Shown: positions 46,516 through 58,143 of the stretch, one piece after another
How positions within the stretch are numbered: the first letter of the stretch is position 1
How the letters are laid out: each line of letters starts with the position of its first letter
Assembly (NCBI GenBank): GCA_910890315.1
Contig: CAJVGD010000017.1
Location: 62,001 to 126,000 of the forward strand
DNA: 64,000 bases
Source: Serendipita indica DSM 11827
Lineage: Eukaryota; Basidiomycota; Agaricomycetes; Sebacinales; Serendipitaceae
Direction: 5' to 3'
Made by a program: the position numbers and the translations under genes
The notes under the pieces: generated by a model
The model's input: the letters and a program-made list of their open reading frames with translations, nothing else
The model's database searches: none
What the model was told of the DNA's origin: nothing

Positions 46516-48688
46516 CTAGCATAGTTCGTTGGTAACTTCCTTCACAAGCTTCTTTACGTTTTCCTTCTTGATGGGTCCGTCTGGCTGAGCCTTTACCACG
46601 AGCGTTTGCTTTACTTGCAAGACTTCCAGAAGTGGCTGGATCTCAGCAAGGTGTGGGGAGAGATGAACTAAAAGTCCCAAACATGAAACCAAGCGGTGGA
46701 CTGTGGATAATGAGTTTTGGCTGAAAGAGAAACGAGAATGCTTACGCGAGTCCTCATTATCCTCGCGGTCAATGGCCTCGATCACCGCACTTAGTAATTC
46801 GACTTCCCACTCCGCGTCATCAAGCGAATCCTCCTTGATCGGTGTGCCACTCATCCCTCGATTCAGACTCTGCATTAGGGGGGCCTGCAAAAACGCCGCA
46901 ATATTGAATGCCAAACTCGCCGCTGCAACGCGCACTGTGGCTACGTCTGAGAGTAGAGCGGATACGAGCAGGTTTGTGATTGCATCTCGGGGGCGACTGC
47001 CATCATTCGCCGGAGAACTCTGAAGGAGACGTCTTGTTAGCACTGGATTGACGAATATGTTGCAAGCGAGTCGAAGAGCCGTGAGCGTCAGATTCTTGGC
47101 ATCTGGCGACGAAGCTGACTCTGAGGAAATCTTGAAGATTGTAGGTAGCGAAATTATGGGCGACGTCGCTAGCTGTGTCGAAACATCCGGGATCAGGAGA
47201 GCAAGACGCCAAAGATCGACGAGCGGGAAGAAGTCGGTTGGAGGAAGCACTGCAGCAAGTTGAACTGTGACGGAGGTCCAGTTTGAGAATTCCGTTTCAG
47301 GAACCTTGGTACTATTCGCTGTCGGAGTTTTGCCATTGGGTATTGAAGAAAGCGATCGAATCATCCCATTGGCTATTACTTCTTTCGTATTCCCTCTATC
47401 AGCGACAGGAAGAGGGCTAGTTTCTACTGCACTCAGCAGTTTGGTAGAGAGAGCATCGAGTTTTGGAATCTGAGTGAAGAGAATAGGGTTGAGAGACGTC
47501 GCTCGTAGCTCTCGGAGGGTGAGCTTGGAGTGAGGGTGTGCTGAATGAGCAGTTCAGTTGAATACACGAAGGAAGGCTTAAAACATACGAGGAAAAGCGT
47601 CATATATCAATAAGTTAACTTGAGAACGTAGTTCAGGTGCGTTGGCCCCTTTTAGTTCGTGTTTCTAAGGGGTTTTAGCAAGCTCGGAGCGAGAAGAACG
47701 AGCTTAAACCTCACCTTTTTCCCATCGAGAAAAAAGAGGAAAGTTGGGGTTGCGCGTACATTGTGGGCTTGACCAACTTGAGAGCCCAGCCCAACAGACA
47801 TGTCCACTTTGACGAAAGCGACATCGGGTGATGCCTTCGCATGCGCAAGTTCTTCGAATACTGGCTCGACCATCTTGCAGGGAGCGCAAGTCTGTGACGT
47901 GAAGAAGGCTATTACTGCCTTGTGACGCTGCATAAGTATATCAAACGATGCATTATTGGTACAGATCTGAATTGGAGATGCGAGCGTCGCAGTCTCTTTG
48001 CTCGAGATGGTAGGCCCAAGTGCGTTGGTCGCAACGCTGCGAGTTATTTGGGAAGCGATATCGTTCGCGGGCTGGACCGGTGGCTGACCTGGTCCCCCGC
48101 GTCGATACATCTGGTCGATAGTTGGACGAAGTGCCTGGCCAAACGGTGTACTGAGGAAATCGGTCGGCAAATCTGCGAATCTCAGTAAGCTCGGCAAATC
48201 ATGGTGATTCCAGTTTACCTCTGATATAATCGGGTATTGAACCACCAGTTAAAAACCCAGCGCAATCATTGGTGAATGAGTTGCAGTTGAAATCCAGGAG
48301 ATGATATGCATCGGGCGTGTAAACGGAGCGCATTTCGCTGATGTACTCCATAAAGGTCTCCTCATCTATTTCGGAGATGCCAAGGTCAAGGATTCGAAGA
48401 GGAGGTCCGAGCTATGATAATCAGCCGCGCTTTCGTAATCTGCACGGCAAACGTACGTGGGTTCTTCCGGGAGGAGCATTGTGTATTCCTGCTCCATAAT
48501 ACCATTCCTTTCCGTGAAATACAATAGATGTGTGCCTAAAGTATTCCAACAAGTAATCAGAGCCACAGATGAATCAGACCGTGTATATTTTACCAAATTC
48601 CTTCAATGTACCGTCCAGTCAGCTGCTGTGAAAGCTGAGCAGCCATCCCTCGGCTTAGGTCATAGACATAGAGCTGCACTGTGGCCAT
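46516..48688 (-). CDS. DeSI (PPPDE)-thioredoxin-PUL three-domain protein
   Basis: Start at MATVQLYVYDLSRG. Domain 1 is PPPDE/DeSI: GIWHTSIVFHGKEWYYG with the catalytic His, IDEETFMEYISEMR and LLDFNCNSFTNDCAGFLTGG with the catalytic Cys. Domain 2 is thioredoxin-like: AVIAFFTSQTCAPCKMVEPV (CAPC active site), VKVDMSV and RATPTFLFFLDGKK. Domain 3, after two more introns, is a PUL-type helical repeat domain ending KLVKEVTNELC. PUL domains bind Cdc48/p97, so this protein may couple removal of SUMO or ubiquitin to Cdc48 and redox state; similar three-domain proteins exist in other fungi. About six introns are used, all phase-consistent. The exon junction near 46740 removes a stretch that would otherwise be read as RKHSRFSFSQNSLS. 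Confidence 0.9.
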
Positions 48689-49713
48689 TTGTTGTGCGGG
48701 ACAAGTTGTGGGCGAGTTCAAGTTGGAACGCGTAATCCTAAGGATACGCAAGCATCCAGGTCGCAACTTTATGTCACTGCATCAGCGAAAGAGATATTCT
48801 TTGTGCATCAAACTAAGTTCAAGGATAGGACCAAGTTTGAACCTCAACCTGGAACCTCCCCCGAGAACAACTTTGAACGAGGAGTAAGCACTCGTGACAA
48901 CCCTGCTTTTAGGAACAAGATCTCATCTTAAACTTGGTCAATTGTGGGTCTATCAAGCGTACGCGACCAGATAATGTTTGACAAGTACGAGTGGCCTGGC
49001 TCCCGCAAGATCAAGATGCAATGCAGCATTCCTGACTGTTTCTCGCTACACTACCTGGAATGACTGCGAGCTCTGGACGAGACTTTGATGGTACTCTGGA
49101 GGCACGACAATGAGACGAAGTCGGATATGATAAAGACCGTTCCCGTATGCTCCTGAGGGCATTAGAAGTCATACTGTTTTGGTTCGTGAGAATGTGGGGT
49201 CGAAGTCGCCCCGCAGCTGAACAGGTTTGCAATGCACAGAGAGAGCGGTTCGCTGGATGTGGGAGAATCAGACGGCAGGGTTTTCCGATGAAAATTCTGA
49301 CTACGGAACCTCCTGATTCATATTCTGGCGGATAGCAGACGTCCTATCGATGCGGTTGCCATCATCCCCCCTCGGGCCGGTGAGCTTGATGTGCATCAAA
49401 CGAAGGAGAACACTAGTCTCAATTTAATCGGCGACGGAGCTGGCGGAACTGCACAGTTCAAGTGAAATTGGCCGTGCCCGTGATCACCTCCTATTTGTCC
49501 GTAGCTCATCGGCGGCCAAGGCTACGCATATTCACATGGCTCTTAAGGATAAACTTGTTTTAGAATACAGGAAACGACTACGTCCGCTATCCGGAGGAAG
49601 CCGATAATCCTCCCTCCACCAAGCCGGCACGAGAACAAGACGCGCGGACGATATAAACCTCCTACCGAGTAATTCCACATCTTACCGTTCCGGATCCCAG
49701 GTGCTCCAAGGAG
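48689..49713. other. Divergent intergenic region, DeSI-Trx-PUL (-) and pectin lyase (+)
   Basis: About 1 kb. No recognisable coding sequence; several open frames under 95 codons overlap each other. It should contain the promoter of the pectin lyase, a gene class usually induced by plant polymers; no specific site was identified. Confidence 0.5.
49652..49658 (+). promoter_or_regulatory. TATA-like box of the pectin lyase gene
   Basis: TATAAAC lies 62 bp before the pectin lyase ATG. Only the motif is seen. Confidence 0.35.
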
Positions 49714-51859
49714 ATGATCTGGAAGCTCTTGCTCGCTTTGACGACTAGCACTGCTCATGTACTGGCTATTGGCACTCCTCTAGGATTTGGGTCTTGTATG
49801 CAAATGCTTGGCGAACTCGCCGCTGCTAATACTATGACCAGCGACCGTCGGTGGAGGAAGTGCTACTGCAGCTACTCCAGCATCTGCGGCTCAACTCCTT
49901 TCATGGCTCGCGGATAGCACACCAGTCAGCCGCTCCTTTACCTCTACGGTGTGATGTGACACACGAATTGCAGCGCACTATCGTCATTAGTACGACGTAT
50001 GATTTTACAAACTACTGTCAGTGATCCGAGTCGCTATCTCTGACACGCGCTTACTCATTGCGCAGACGGCTCTACCTCCGGGTGTGCTCCTTTAATTCCG
50101 TATTTACACTACCTGACCCCGTGTAGCAAGATTTGCAAGCCATGGACGTGCTCGTACGGACGGCGACCGTTTTCGTCACGCATACTGATGCTCTTCATAG
50201 TCCAAACCCTCAATTTGCGATCGATCAAAATAACTGGTGTGCCAATTATCAACCGAGCGCCGCCACTGGTACAGATTCTTGGTACAAATCAGTGAGTAAA
50301 GCCGTATTCAATAGTATGAGGGTCGTTGACATCTCTTAGGGAACCGGGTACTCTTACCTACTCAAGGTCGCAAGCAATAAGACGCTCCTTGGGAAGGGTA
50401 GTTCTGCGGGAATGTGCGTCCCTCGGATGTTTTGAAGGGGCACCCCTAACTCGTCCTTAGCAAAGGCATTGGATTATTGATCCAGGTGATTTCGAGATGT
50501 CAGAATTTGATTCCGACTGACGGCATGTTAGAATGCTGATAATGTCATCATCCAAAGTGCGTAGGTCAATGAGTTCTATTCCTTTATAACAACCTTGTCA
50601 GATATAAACATCTCAGACATCAAGTTGGTGTTTTAGTGATCTCATTAGAAGCTAACTAATAACTGTTTATAGTGCCAAATTCGTCTGGGGTGGTGATGTC
50701 TGTCGAATCATACCTTTTAGTTATATACTGACGTCTTTCTTAGGCTAGTGAGCGAGTAAACTTCGCTGAGAGCTGACTTACACCAGCTACCAGTCACAAT
50801 CGTTGGTTCGACTCATGTCTGTGCGTAGTACTCACTCTAGAATCCTGGTTGATTCTTAAATTTCATAGGGATCGACCATTGCACTATTAAGAACGTCGGA
50901 CGGCAATTCATCGTCACGTTCGTGGTATATCCGAGAGAGTTTGTAATACTCATCGATTGATCACAGAGGATACAATCCAGCCAAGGCAATTACCATCTCG
51001 AATAACATTTTCGATGGCCGCGCCACCTATTCTGCAACCTGCAATGGTATTTCTACCTGATTCCTTGTATTTGTCTCACACCGATGGCAGGAAAGCACTA
51101 CTGGGTTGCTCTCTTCACCGGTCTGTGAGGACCAACTATCCAAGATTTCATCCTCATCGATAACCTAGGGTCCGCCGATACAATCACATTCGCTCAGAAC
51201 TACATATACCAAACTTCTGGCAGAGGGCCCCACATCGGTACGTCTACTCTGCAAACGAACCCAAATGTGCTCACCCCCCTGTAGGAGGAACCTCTGGATA
51301 TACTCAATACGTGCATGTTGTGAACAGTAGGTTGCTTCTAAAAGCATGCATTTTCCTCTAACATGACACAGACTACTTCGTGAGCGTCTCCGGTCATGCT
51401 TTGGTGCGTGAGCCTTGTATCATCAATTTTTCTGACCATATATAGGACTCTGAAGTTGGTGCAGTGACACTCGCAGAAGGCAACTACTTCGTACGGGGGT
51501 TTCTTGCTCAGGAAGAGCGCTCTCTTATACCTTTCAGAATACTGTGACAACACCATCCATGGCAGGGACGGCTGGGAATGAGTATTTCATACAGACATCT
51601 TCGGATCTATCGGCTTGTCAATCAGCTTTGGGTCGTACCTGCCAGGCAAATACACTCCTGAGCTCTGGATCTGTTTCTCGCCTCAACTCTGCCGTCCTTA
51701 CGGCTCTCAAAGCTCGTGAGTTGGCATTCTGCTGACGAGGAGTGCACGATTGGACTAACGCTCCTTGCAGAGAGCGCCGTCACAAGGTACTCGCCAATGT
51801 CGGCAAGTGCAGCTGCTTCATACGTCCAGGCAAATGCTGGTGTCGGAAAGATCAATTAG
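49714..51859 (+). CDS. Secreted pectin lyase, polysaccharide lyase family 1
   Basis: An N-terminal signal peptide (MIWKLLLALTTSTAHVLA) is followed by the PL1 start GTPLGFGS...TVGGGSATAATP. The gene is cut by more than ten very short introns; exons carry, in order, STTYDFTNY, PWTCSPNPQFAIDQNNWC, LKVASNKTLLGKGS, FVWGGDA, IDHCTIKNVGRQFIV, NNIFDGRATYSATCNG, HYWVALFTGS, YIYQTSGRGPHIG (with the catalytic-site Arg), VSVSGHAL and the C-terminal ALGRTCQANTLLSS. These are the ordered landmarks of fungal PL1 pectin lyases, which cleave methylated homogalacturonan by beta-elimination outside the cell. The stop is at 51857-51859 after AGVGKIN. Each conserved block is open, so the gene looks functional. 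Individual exon limits were not all fixed. Confidence 0.85.
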
Positions 51860-52023
51860 GAACTAAAGTCTCATTCGAATCTAAATCAATGGCTGGATTG
51901 AGTCGGATGACATTCGAAACTTTGTCCTCGATATAGGCAGGGGCTATTTGACAGGTGTATACAACGTAAAAAAGACATCGGAGTGCAATCTTTTGAGAGG
52001 TGAATCGCCACAACGTGAGATGC

Positions 52024-54475
52024 TCAGAAGATGGAATTGGGCAGTATGCTGACTGGTCCCTCTTGCAAGGCATCCTGCAGCGCCTTGTGAGAAACCAAAC
52101 ATAGATTGAACGTAAACTTACCCCTTCATACCATTGCAATCTCGCCCGCAACTGAGTACCTCCAAAGAGAATGGCCACACTGTGTTCGACTCTCCAAAAG
52201 TCCTGGCCTTTCGGACCCTTCTGAACTTTGAGCGAGCGGGCGAGGTTAGACAAATCAGCTTTGAGTGTACAAACACGGCGCATTCCCGGTAAAAGATTCC
52301 CTGTTACCTAGTCAATAGCTAGTAGCCGAATTCAGCTATACATACCGCTCTCATCACGGCCCCAGTCGGTATGTCCTTCACCATCCCACGCATAGATGTC
52401 CACCGCGAACTGGCCAAGTCCGTGATCAAGTGTCTTGTAGATTCGTTGGTAGTTGAAGGTCTTGCTCAACTCGTCGCCTATGACCGAGTTCTCCCGAACA
52501 ATCAGTTTAGAGCTCCCTTGATACAACGAAATGGCATTACCTTCTTGATCCAAGTATCGAAGAACCCGGTGACTTTATTCACACCACTTCTGATGGTCAG
52601 TTTAGACATCATCTTCAGCAATAGGCTTACTCGTCATCGACATAGGCCTTGTGTCGCCTTTGACAGTGAACTGGGTTCTTAGCGTCGAACGGTCTCCATA
52701 TGATGATACCAAACGTAGACCGAGCGGCGCGTGCAACAACGAGTTGCTTTATATACCAGATGGCTGCACCTTCGCTAAACAGACGCCATCGATTAGACAG
52801 AAGAAATGCATCTGAGGTTGAGCTCACGCTGCTGCTTTCTTGGTCGATTCGTCCACTGTGACCACGTCAACGCCTTTGCTACTGAACGTCTCCTTTAGTC
52901 GCTTGCGAAGGTATGGCGACTCTCCAAAGCCACCGACAAGCAAGAGGTGCTGTGGAAGTCAATGAATGCACACAATTCTAATGCTGGCTGTCATACCTCG
53001 ACCTTTCGTCCGCTGACGAGATGGGAGCAGCTCGCGACGATACGAGGTAGCACTTCGTTGAAGGTGGTTTCCACATCACTCCTCGTAAGCGTAATCCTTC
53101 CTTTAACGACACCATGGGCCTTGTCGTTGTCCCAGTCTTTGCCGAATTTGATGATTGACGATGCATTGGTTCCGTCAAACTTGCGCTTCGTCTTTCGAGA
53201 ATCTGGTGAGTATGTGCCAACGGCTACAGTGGTTAACATACCTTTCTCTCAAATTCGTTGAGAATGTCGTTTACATAGGCCGGATCGTTGAAAGTGGAAC
53301 CCTCCAACTTGTCTGCGAGCATAGCGGCAGCCGCGCGATCCACGAAGACCGAGCCGGCTTGTACACACTCACTTGCACAGACTTCCTCTAGAATCATCTT
53401 GGGTTGTGTCTCTTTACACTCGTAGAGGGTGGAGTCGACCGTACTGCCTCCAGCGTCCGTCTATATTCAGTGAATCAGTCGAATTATCAGGAGGCCAAAA
53501 TACGGTGACATACCACCGCAAATATGACTCCCTTCCTGAGCCAAGCGTTACTCTGAGAGTACTCGAGGGCGTAGTGCACTCGCTTCTCCTTCTGTGACAA
53601 ACCTGAGGCGCTCTTCGGGAAAGTTCTCCGGGAGCAGGCCACCTAGAATCGCCGCAGATCTCAAAAAGGCCTGCTGAGTCGTGTCCCAGCCGTTGGGTGT
53701 CGCAAGGACAATGGTGCATCGTTCACCAAGTCTCTGCCAGATTCGGGTCCCGTCGACCGTATTCTCTTTGAAGAAGTTTCTGAAATGATCGAAAAGATAG
53801 CCCAAGAGGTGGGCGTAGATTTGTTTCAGGGAGACTGACGGTGGAAGTGGGGGGATTTCAAACGTGGGGGAGACGTTCGTCACAGATCCGTAAACTGGAG
53901 GCTCATCTACAACTTTCATTGAATCTGGGTGCAGATGTAGCTGTGGACTGATGAGAAAGAGGTACATGGTGGGGAGATCGACCGACCTTGAACCATCTTG
54001 CGACATAGTATCCCTCTGTATCTGCATATTCGAGCGCCTCTGCTCCGTATGCAATAGGCCGACTTGCTTCATAGGCGACCAGGGACGGAATCTGTGTTCG
54101 GTTGATCGGTATAGCCTCTAAATCGTATGATAGATGTTACCTTGGAGTCACCAGCAACTTCTTCCTGTCCTGGCCATTTGTTGACCTTTTGTGAAAGCGT
54201 CAGAATTCATAAGTCGTCGGGCAGGCGCCGTGCTGGTTTGCATTTCCCGGCAATTCCTTTGAGTAGACAGAACAAATGGCTGAAACTTACGATTCTGACA
54301 GCGGGGGCACTATTTGGAAACATGTGACAATAGCTGACAGCCGCTGAGAGGTTATCAGTCTCGTTGGATAACGTGTTGCGAGCTAGGAGTAGTTACAGAA
54401 GGTTGTTCCTAGATCTATTGCAACGACGAGTCTTTCATCGCCCGTGTATTTGGCATCCTTGTTCGTATCCGCCAT
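52024..54475 (-). CDS. Divergent Hsp70-family ATPase
   Basis: Start at MADTNKDAKYTGDERLVVAI, followed by DLGTTF, the phosphate-1 loop. Later exons give VNKWPGQEEVAGDSK, IPSLVAYEASRPIAYGAEAL, RFVTEGEAS, AVTDAGGSTVDSTLYE (phosphate-2 loop, DAGGST instead of DLGGGT), KDWDNDKAHGVVKGRITL, HLLLVGGFGESPYLRKRLKE (adenosine site) and a C-terminal ~190 residues unlike the classical substrate-binding domain, ending ILPNSIF at 52024. This is the pattern of the divergent Hsp70s common in filamentous fungi (ATPase fold kept, peptide-binding part replaced). About ten short introns. The ATPase activity is probable, the client or partner unknown. It starts 445 bp from the divergent coiled-coil gene. Confidence 0.82.
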
Positions 54476-54920
54476 CGACCTCGTGGTTGTGGCCGGGTCC
54501 AGAATGAATAGACGCTGGCTCGTAAGCTGGTCGATGGGACACGTAACATCAAGCCGAGTGTACTTTGGGTCTCTGTGAGCCCAATCTATCCATTATTGCC
54601 CAAGTCGAGTCTGGCATTCGAGATCTGGAGGTTATGTTCAGTCCTGGATTACAAAATCATACTCTCCAAGGGAATAGCTTTCCAAGTAGCCACTGCTCAA
54701 ACAATTGAAATCAAGTCTGCCTTCGACCACCCCGAGGCTCAACTCGTACGTGCCCCCATTTGAGCCATTATTGGCTCCTATTATTTATCTAGTATTCCAA
54801 CACATTCTTACTTTCCGAAGAATAGTGTTGAAGCATCCAGAACTGCTGCAGACCTCAGCGCTTTGACCCTCGACCACGCGACTCGAGTGTTAGAGGACTT
54901 GATATCAGGTTATCTAGAAA
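54476..54920. promoter_or_regulatory. Divergent promoter region, Hsp70-like (-) and coiled-coil gene (+)
   Basis: 445 bp with no supported gene. I did not find a clear heat-shock element. Confidence 0.5.
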
Positions 54921-56501
54921 ATGGACACCAAATCATCCACAAATGAACAGCAAACGACGGAAATCAGAGCCAAGCAGGCCGCCTCCATCTCTGCATCAGA
55001 AGCAACGCAGGCCCCGGCCCCGAGGACCACATCATTAGACGGGTTAGTCTCCAGAAGTCTCACAAATATCAGACCCTGATCAGGCGTCAGCAGAGCTACG
55101 AAGAGACCTCCCTTGCCCAAGCCACCTAAAGCTGAGAACCGACAAGAGACGTCTCCCAAACCACCCACAAAGGATCCGAGCACTACACCATCTCAGAAGC
55201 GACCATCTATTCCTAAAGAAGGACAACAATCAGCTCCTGAACGTCCGCCACGACCTGGATCTGCGGAGCCGCGCTCTCGAAGCAGAAAGGCTTCTGGAGT
55301 CGAGGCTTCTCCGCGGACGTTCTCTCAAGATGACTTCCTTATCATCGAAAAGCCGGTGCCAGCAGCAGTCAAGGCGGAGGGAAGGGACCCCTCTCTGCTT
55401 TCCAGGATCACAGGGAGCACAGGTCGGAAAGCAGACTCACAGAATCTTCCCCCAGAGGTCGCGGCAGAACTTCAGCGACGAGATCAGATCCTCACCGAGA
55501 TGAGAAACTACATAGAAAAGCTCGAGCAGCGTATAGTTTCGCAGGACATTGAGATTAGCGCCCTCAACACCGCGCTAGCCGATACGGAGCACAAACTCGA
55601 CTTGACTCGGCAGGATCTCAACGCCAGTCGAGCGTTTGTGTCGAGCGAAGGCACAGCAGATGCGCAGAACCTGATCAAGAGTCTTCGAGAGCTGAATAGC
55701 GCGATCGATGACTTTGCCTTTCGATTCACTCAAGAGGCGCTCCCGGAGTCCGCGACTTCGGCCAAAGTCACTCATCGAGGGCTCACTGCGTTTGGGGCTA
55801 ACTATTACGGTGCCGTGAAGATCTCGACATTCATCAACGTCGCCTATCAGCGCAAAGCTACGGTGGGTGACTTTCTTCACCCATTCGTTTGCTATGCGCT
55901 CTGTCAACGCCTATCAGAGCTCGTCTTTGAGCCTTTTGTTCCTGGACTAGAAAACGAAATGAGCGATATATTCAAGAAGATCTACAGTACCGTCAATTCA
56001 AACGAGCCGCAAGATAAGAGCGGGAGATGGCGAGCTTTGACGTTTAGCTCTGTCTATCGTTCGAGGAACATAACGGAGTATGTGGAGAAGGGAGCGGACG
56101 ACTTTCTCTTCAAGCTCATAGACGCGGTCAACGCGTTGACCGAACTGGAGGAGAAATTGACCTTTGAAAACGTCCAAAAGGAACTCGGTGACGTTGCACG
56201 GTCCATCTTTACCGAGGCGTTCAAGTTTCAGGAGACGGCATGTACCAACTACTTGTCGTATGACTATGTGCCATTTCTCTCGTCGGCGGATCAACCGTTT
56301 CATCCGGCGTACATGGAGACCGCACAAGAGGTTCGGCAAGGTGGTCGAGGGAAATCAAGTACTGCCATTCTCACTATTGGCCTGGGATTACAGGCATGGA
56401 AGAGCGTGGTAAAGGAGGACAAGACGATTTCAAAGGACTACAGTATTGCGGTGAAAGCCAACGTCATCTGCGGAAACTGGGATCCCAACGGTGATTCATA
56501 G
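54921..56501 (+). CDS. Hypothetical coiled-coil protein with helical C-terminal domain
   Basis: Two exons (54921-55042, 55091-56501) give about 510 aa. Residues ~1-140 are Pro/Lys/Ser-rich and disordered. A coiled coil of ~75 residues follows (PPEVAAELQRRDQILTEMRN then IEKLEQRIVSQDIEISALNT and LADTEHKLDLTRQDLNASRA). The last ~290 residues form a predicted all-helical domain starting LIKSLRELNSAIDDFAFRFT and ending VICGNWDPNGDS. I recognise it only as a pattern common among basidiomycete hypothetical proteins; no enzyme motif is present. A structural or tethering role would fit the coiled coil. The second acceptor was chosen at CGTCAG|C because it keeps the frame. Confidence 0.75.
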
Positions 56502-56738
56502 TTTAGCTGGTCTCGTATACATCTCATCGCATTCTTGTCTTGCGTTGTATGCCGTCTCGGTGGTGAACTATATATCATTGGCTGAAGCCAATATCAAGGC
56601 TAATACTGAAAGAGTTGCTGGCTTCGTTGTTGTACAGCTCGGCTGGTCGGAGAGTCTTATGGCGTACCGCACGGCCGATTTAATACTCCAAGCTTGGACC
56701 CCACTAATCTTTTGTCGCAACTCGTTGCTCGCTGTAGG

Positions 56739-57914
56739 ATGAGTACTATGCAAAATTTCATGAATACAGAGGACCCTCTGTCTCTTGATCGGATACGGAC
56801 GGTCCTTGTCCGGCTGGAAGACACAATCTTGTTCTGTGAGAAGCGGCTTTTGAGCTTTTTCGTGCGAATATTACTCATAGAGTTGTCTGATAGCTCTGAT
56901 TGAGCGCTCTCAATTCGCTCACAATCCAAAGTGCTATACCAAGGATGGAATCCCCGCCCTGAAGGAGCATGGGTTTAACGGGTCCTGGTTAGAATGGTTC
57001 CTCAAGGAGACAGAGACGTTTCAAGGTGAGTTGGATGGAGGAGCATGGCTTCCGAGTCTGACTGGCGGATAGCGAAAGCGAGACGATTCACCAGGTACTG
57101 ATCTACGATGCTCCGAAGAAAGATGCTTCTGATCATACGCTCGACACAGTCCAGACGAGACTCCTTTCAACTCGGACTTGCCGCCACCGATCATCCCATC
57201 TCTTCAGTATCCCAAGATCCTCCATCCAAACACGGTCAACGTCAACCCTTCGATAATGTCGTATTATGTTCACCATTGTGTTCCAAGGATCACCCAAAAT
57301 GCGACTCTAGCGGTAGCTGCCGCGAACCGAGCACGAGGAATCAAGGGCGAAGCAGAGTATGACGACGATGGAAACTATGGAAGTGCAGCGACTGCAGACT
57401 TGGAGATCCTACAAGCGATGAGTCGACGAGTTCATTACGGTTTGTGACTTCTCTGAGTGAAGTGATCTCCCTGATCGCAACGCAGGCAAATTCGTCGCGG
57501 AATCAAAATTTCGGGCACATCCAAAGGAATTTATACCCCATATTCGTAAACCAAATCGGGATGCGCTCGAGGCATTGATCGTTAAGCCAGAAGTGGAACG
57601 AGCCTTGTTGGCTCGCATACGAAAGAAGGCAATATTGTACTTTCAAGAACTAGATATGCAGGGCGAACCTGTTGGAGGTGCTACTGGAAATCCTAAATCC
57701 GAAATCCATTCTTCGAGGCCCAAGTTCCGGGTAGATGTCGATGCGGTTGTTCAACTGTATGAAATGTTCCTGATACCTCTGACAAAGGAAGTAGAGGTGA
57801 GACTCTTGGCTAATTACATACTCGTCACTGACGCATCTTCAGGTTGACTATCTCTTACAACGATTAGAGGGCTTGTCGGAACAAGAAATCCAAGCTCTTG
57901 AAGGGAATAGCTAA
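56739..57914 (+). CDS. ARO7: Chorismate mutase (AroQ, fungal type)
   Basis: Six exons; the joins reproduce the fungal enzyme without gaps. Landmarks: MNTEDPLSLDRIRTVLVRLE, LIERSQFAHNPKCY (active-site Arg/helix region), FNGSWLEWFLKETETFQ, YPKILHPNTVNVNPSI, ITQNATLAVAAANRARGIKG, DDDGNYGSAATADLEILQAM, SRRVHYGKFVAESKF, RIRKKAILYF, PLTKEVEVDYLLQRLEGL. It converts chorismate to prephenate, the first step of phenylalanine and tyrosine synthesis, in the cytosol. The family is regulated by tyrosine (inhibition) and tryptophan (activation) through the same helical dimer; the regulatory loop region around GNYGSAAT is present. An insertion (MQGEPVGGATGNPKSEIHSS) lies before the last helix. The gene appears intact. 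Confidence 0.93.
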
Positions 57915-58143
57915 TTATAACCGGAGGTGTTGATGATGTAGACCTGCCCTCTTATTTGACCGAGAGCGTGGTTCGATTCAGCTGCATTCGCTGGACTGCC
58001 ACTGATCTTCTAGAGCTCAGAATTACATATTCAATAAACATAGTTTGTGATGATTCCCTGAGAATTGTGGCCTAGTAAACTTGGACCCGACCCGTTATTC
58101 GACCTTGTTCACGTGTGCTGGCCATTGCACGGACCATGCTTCA

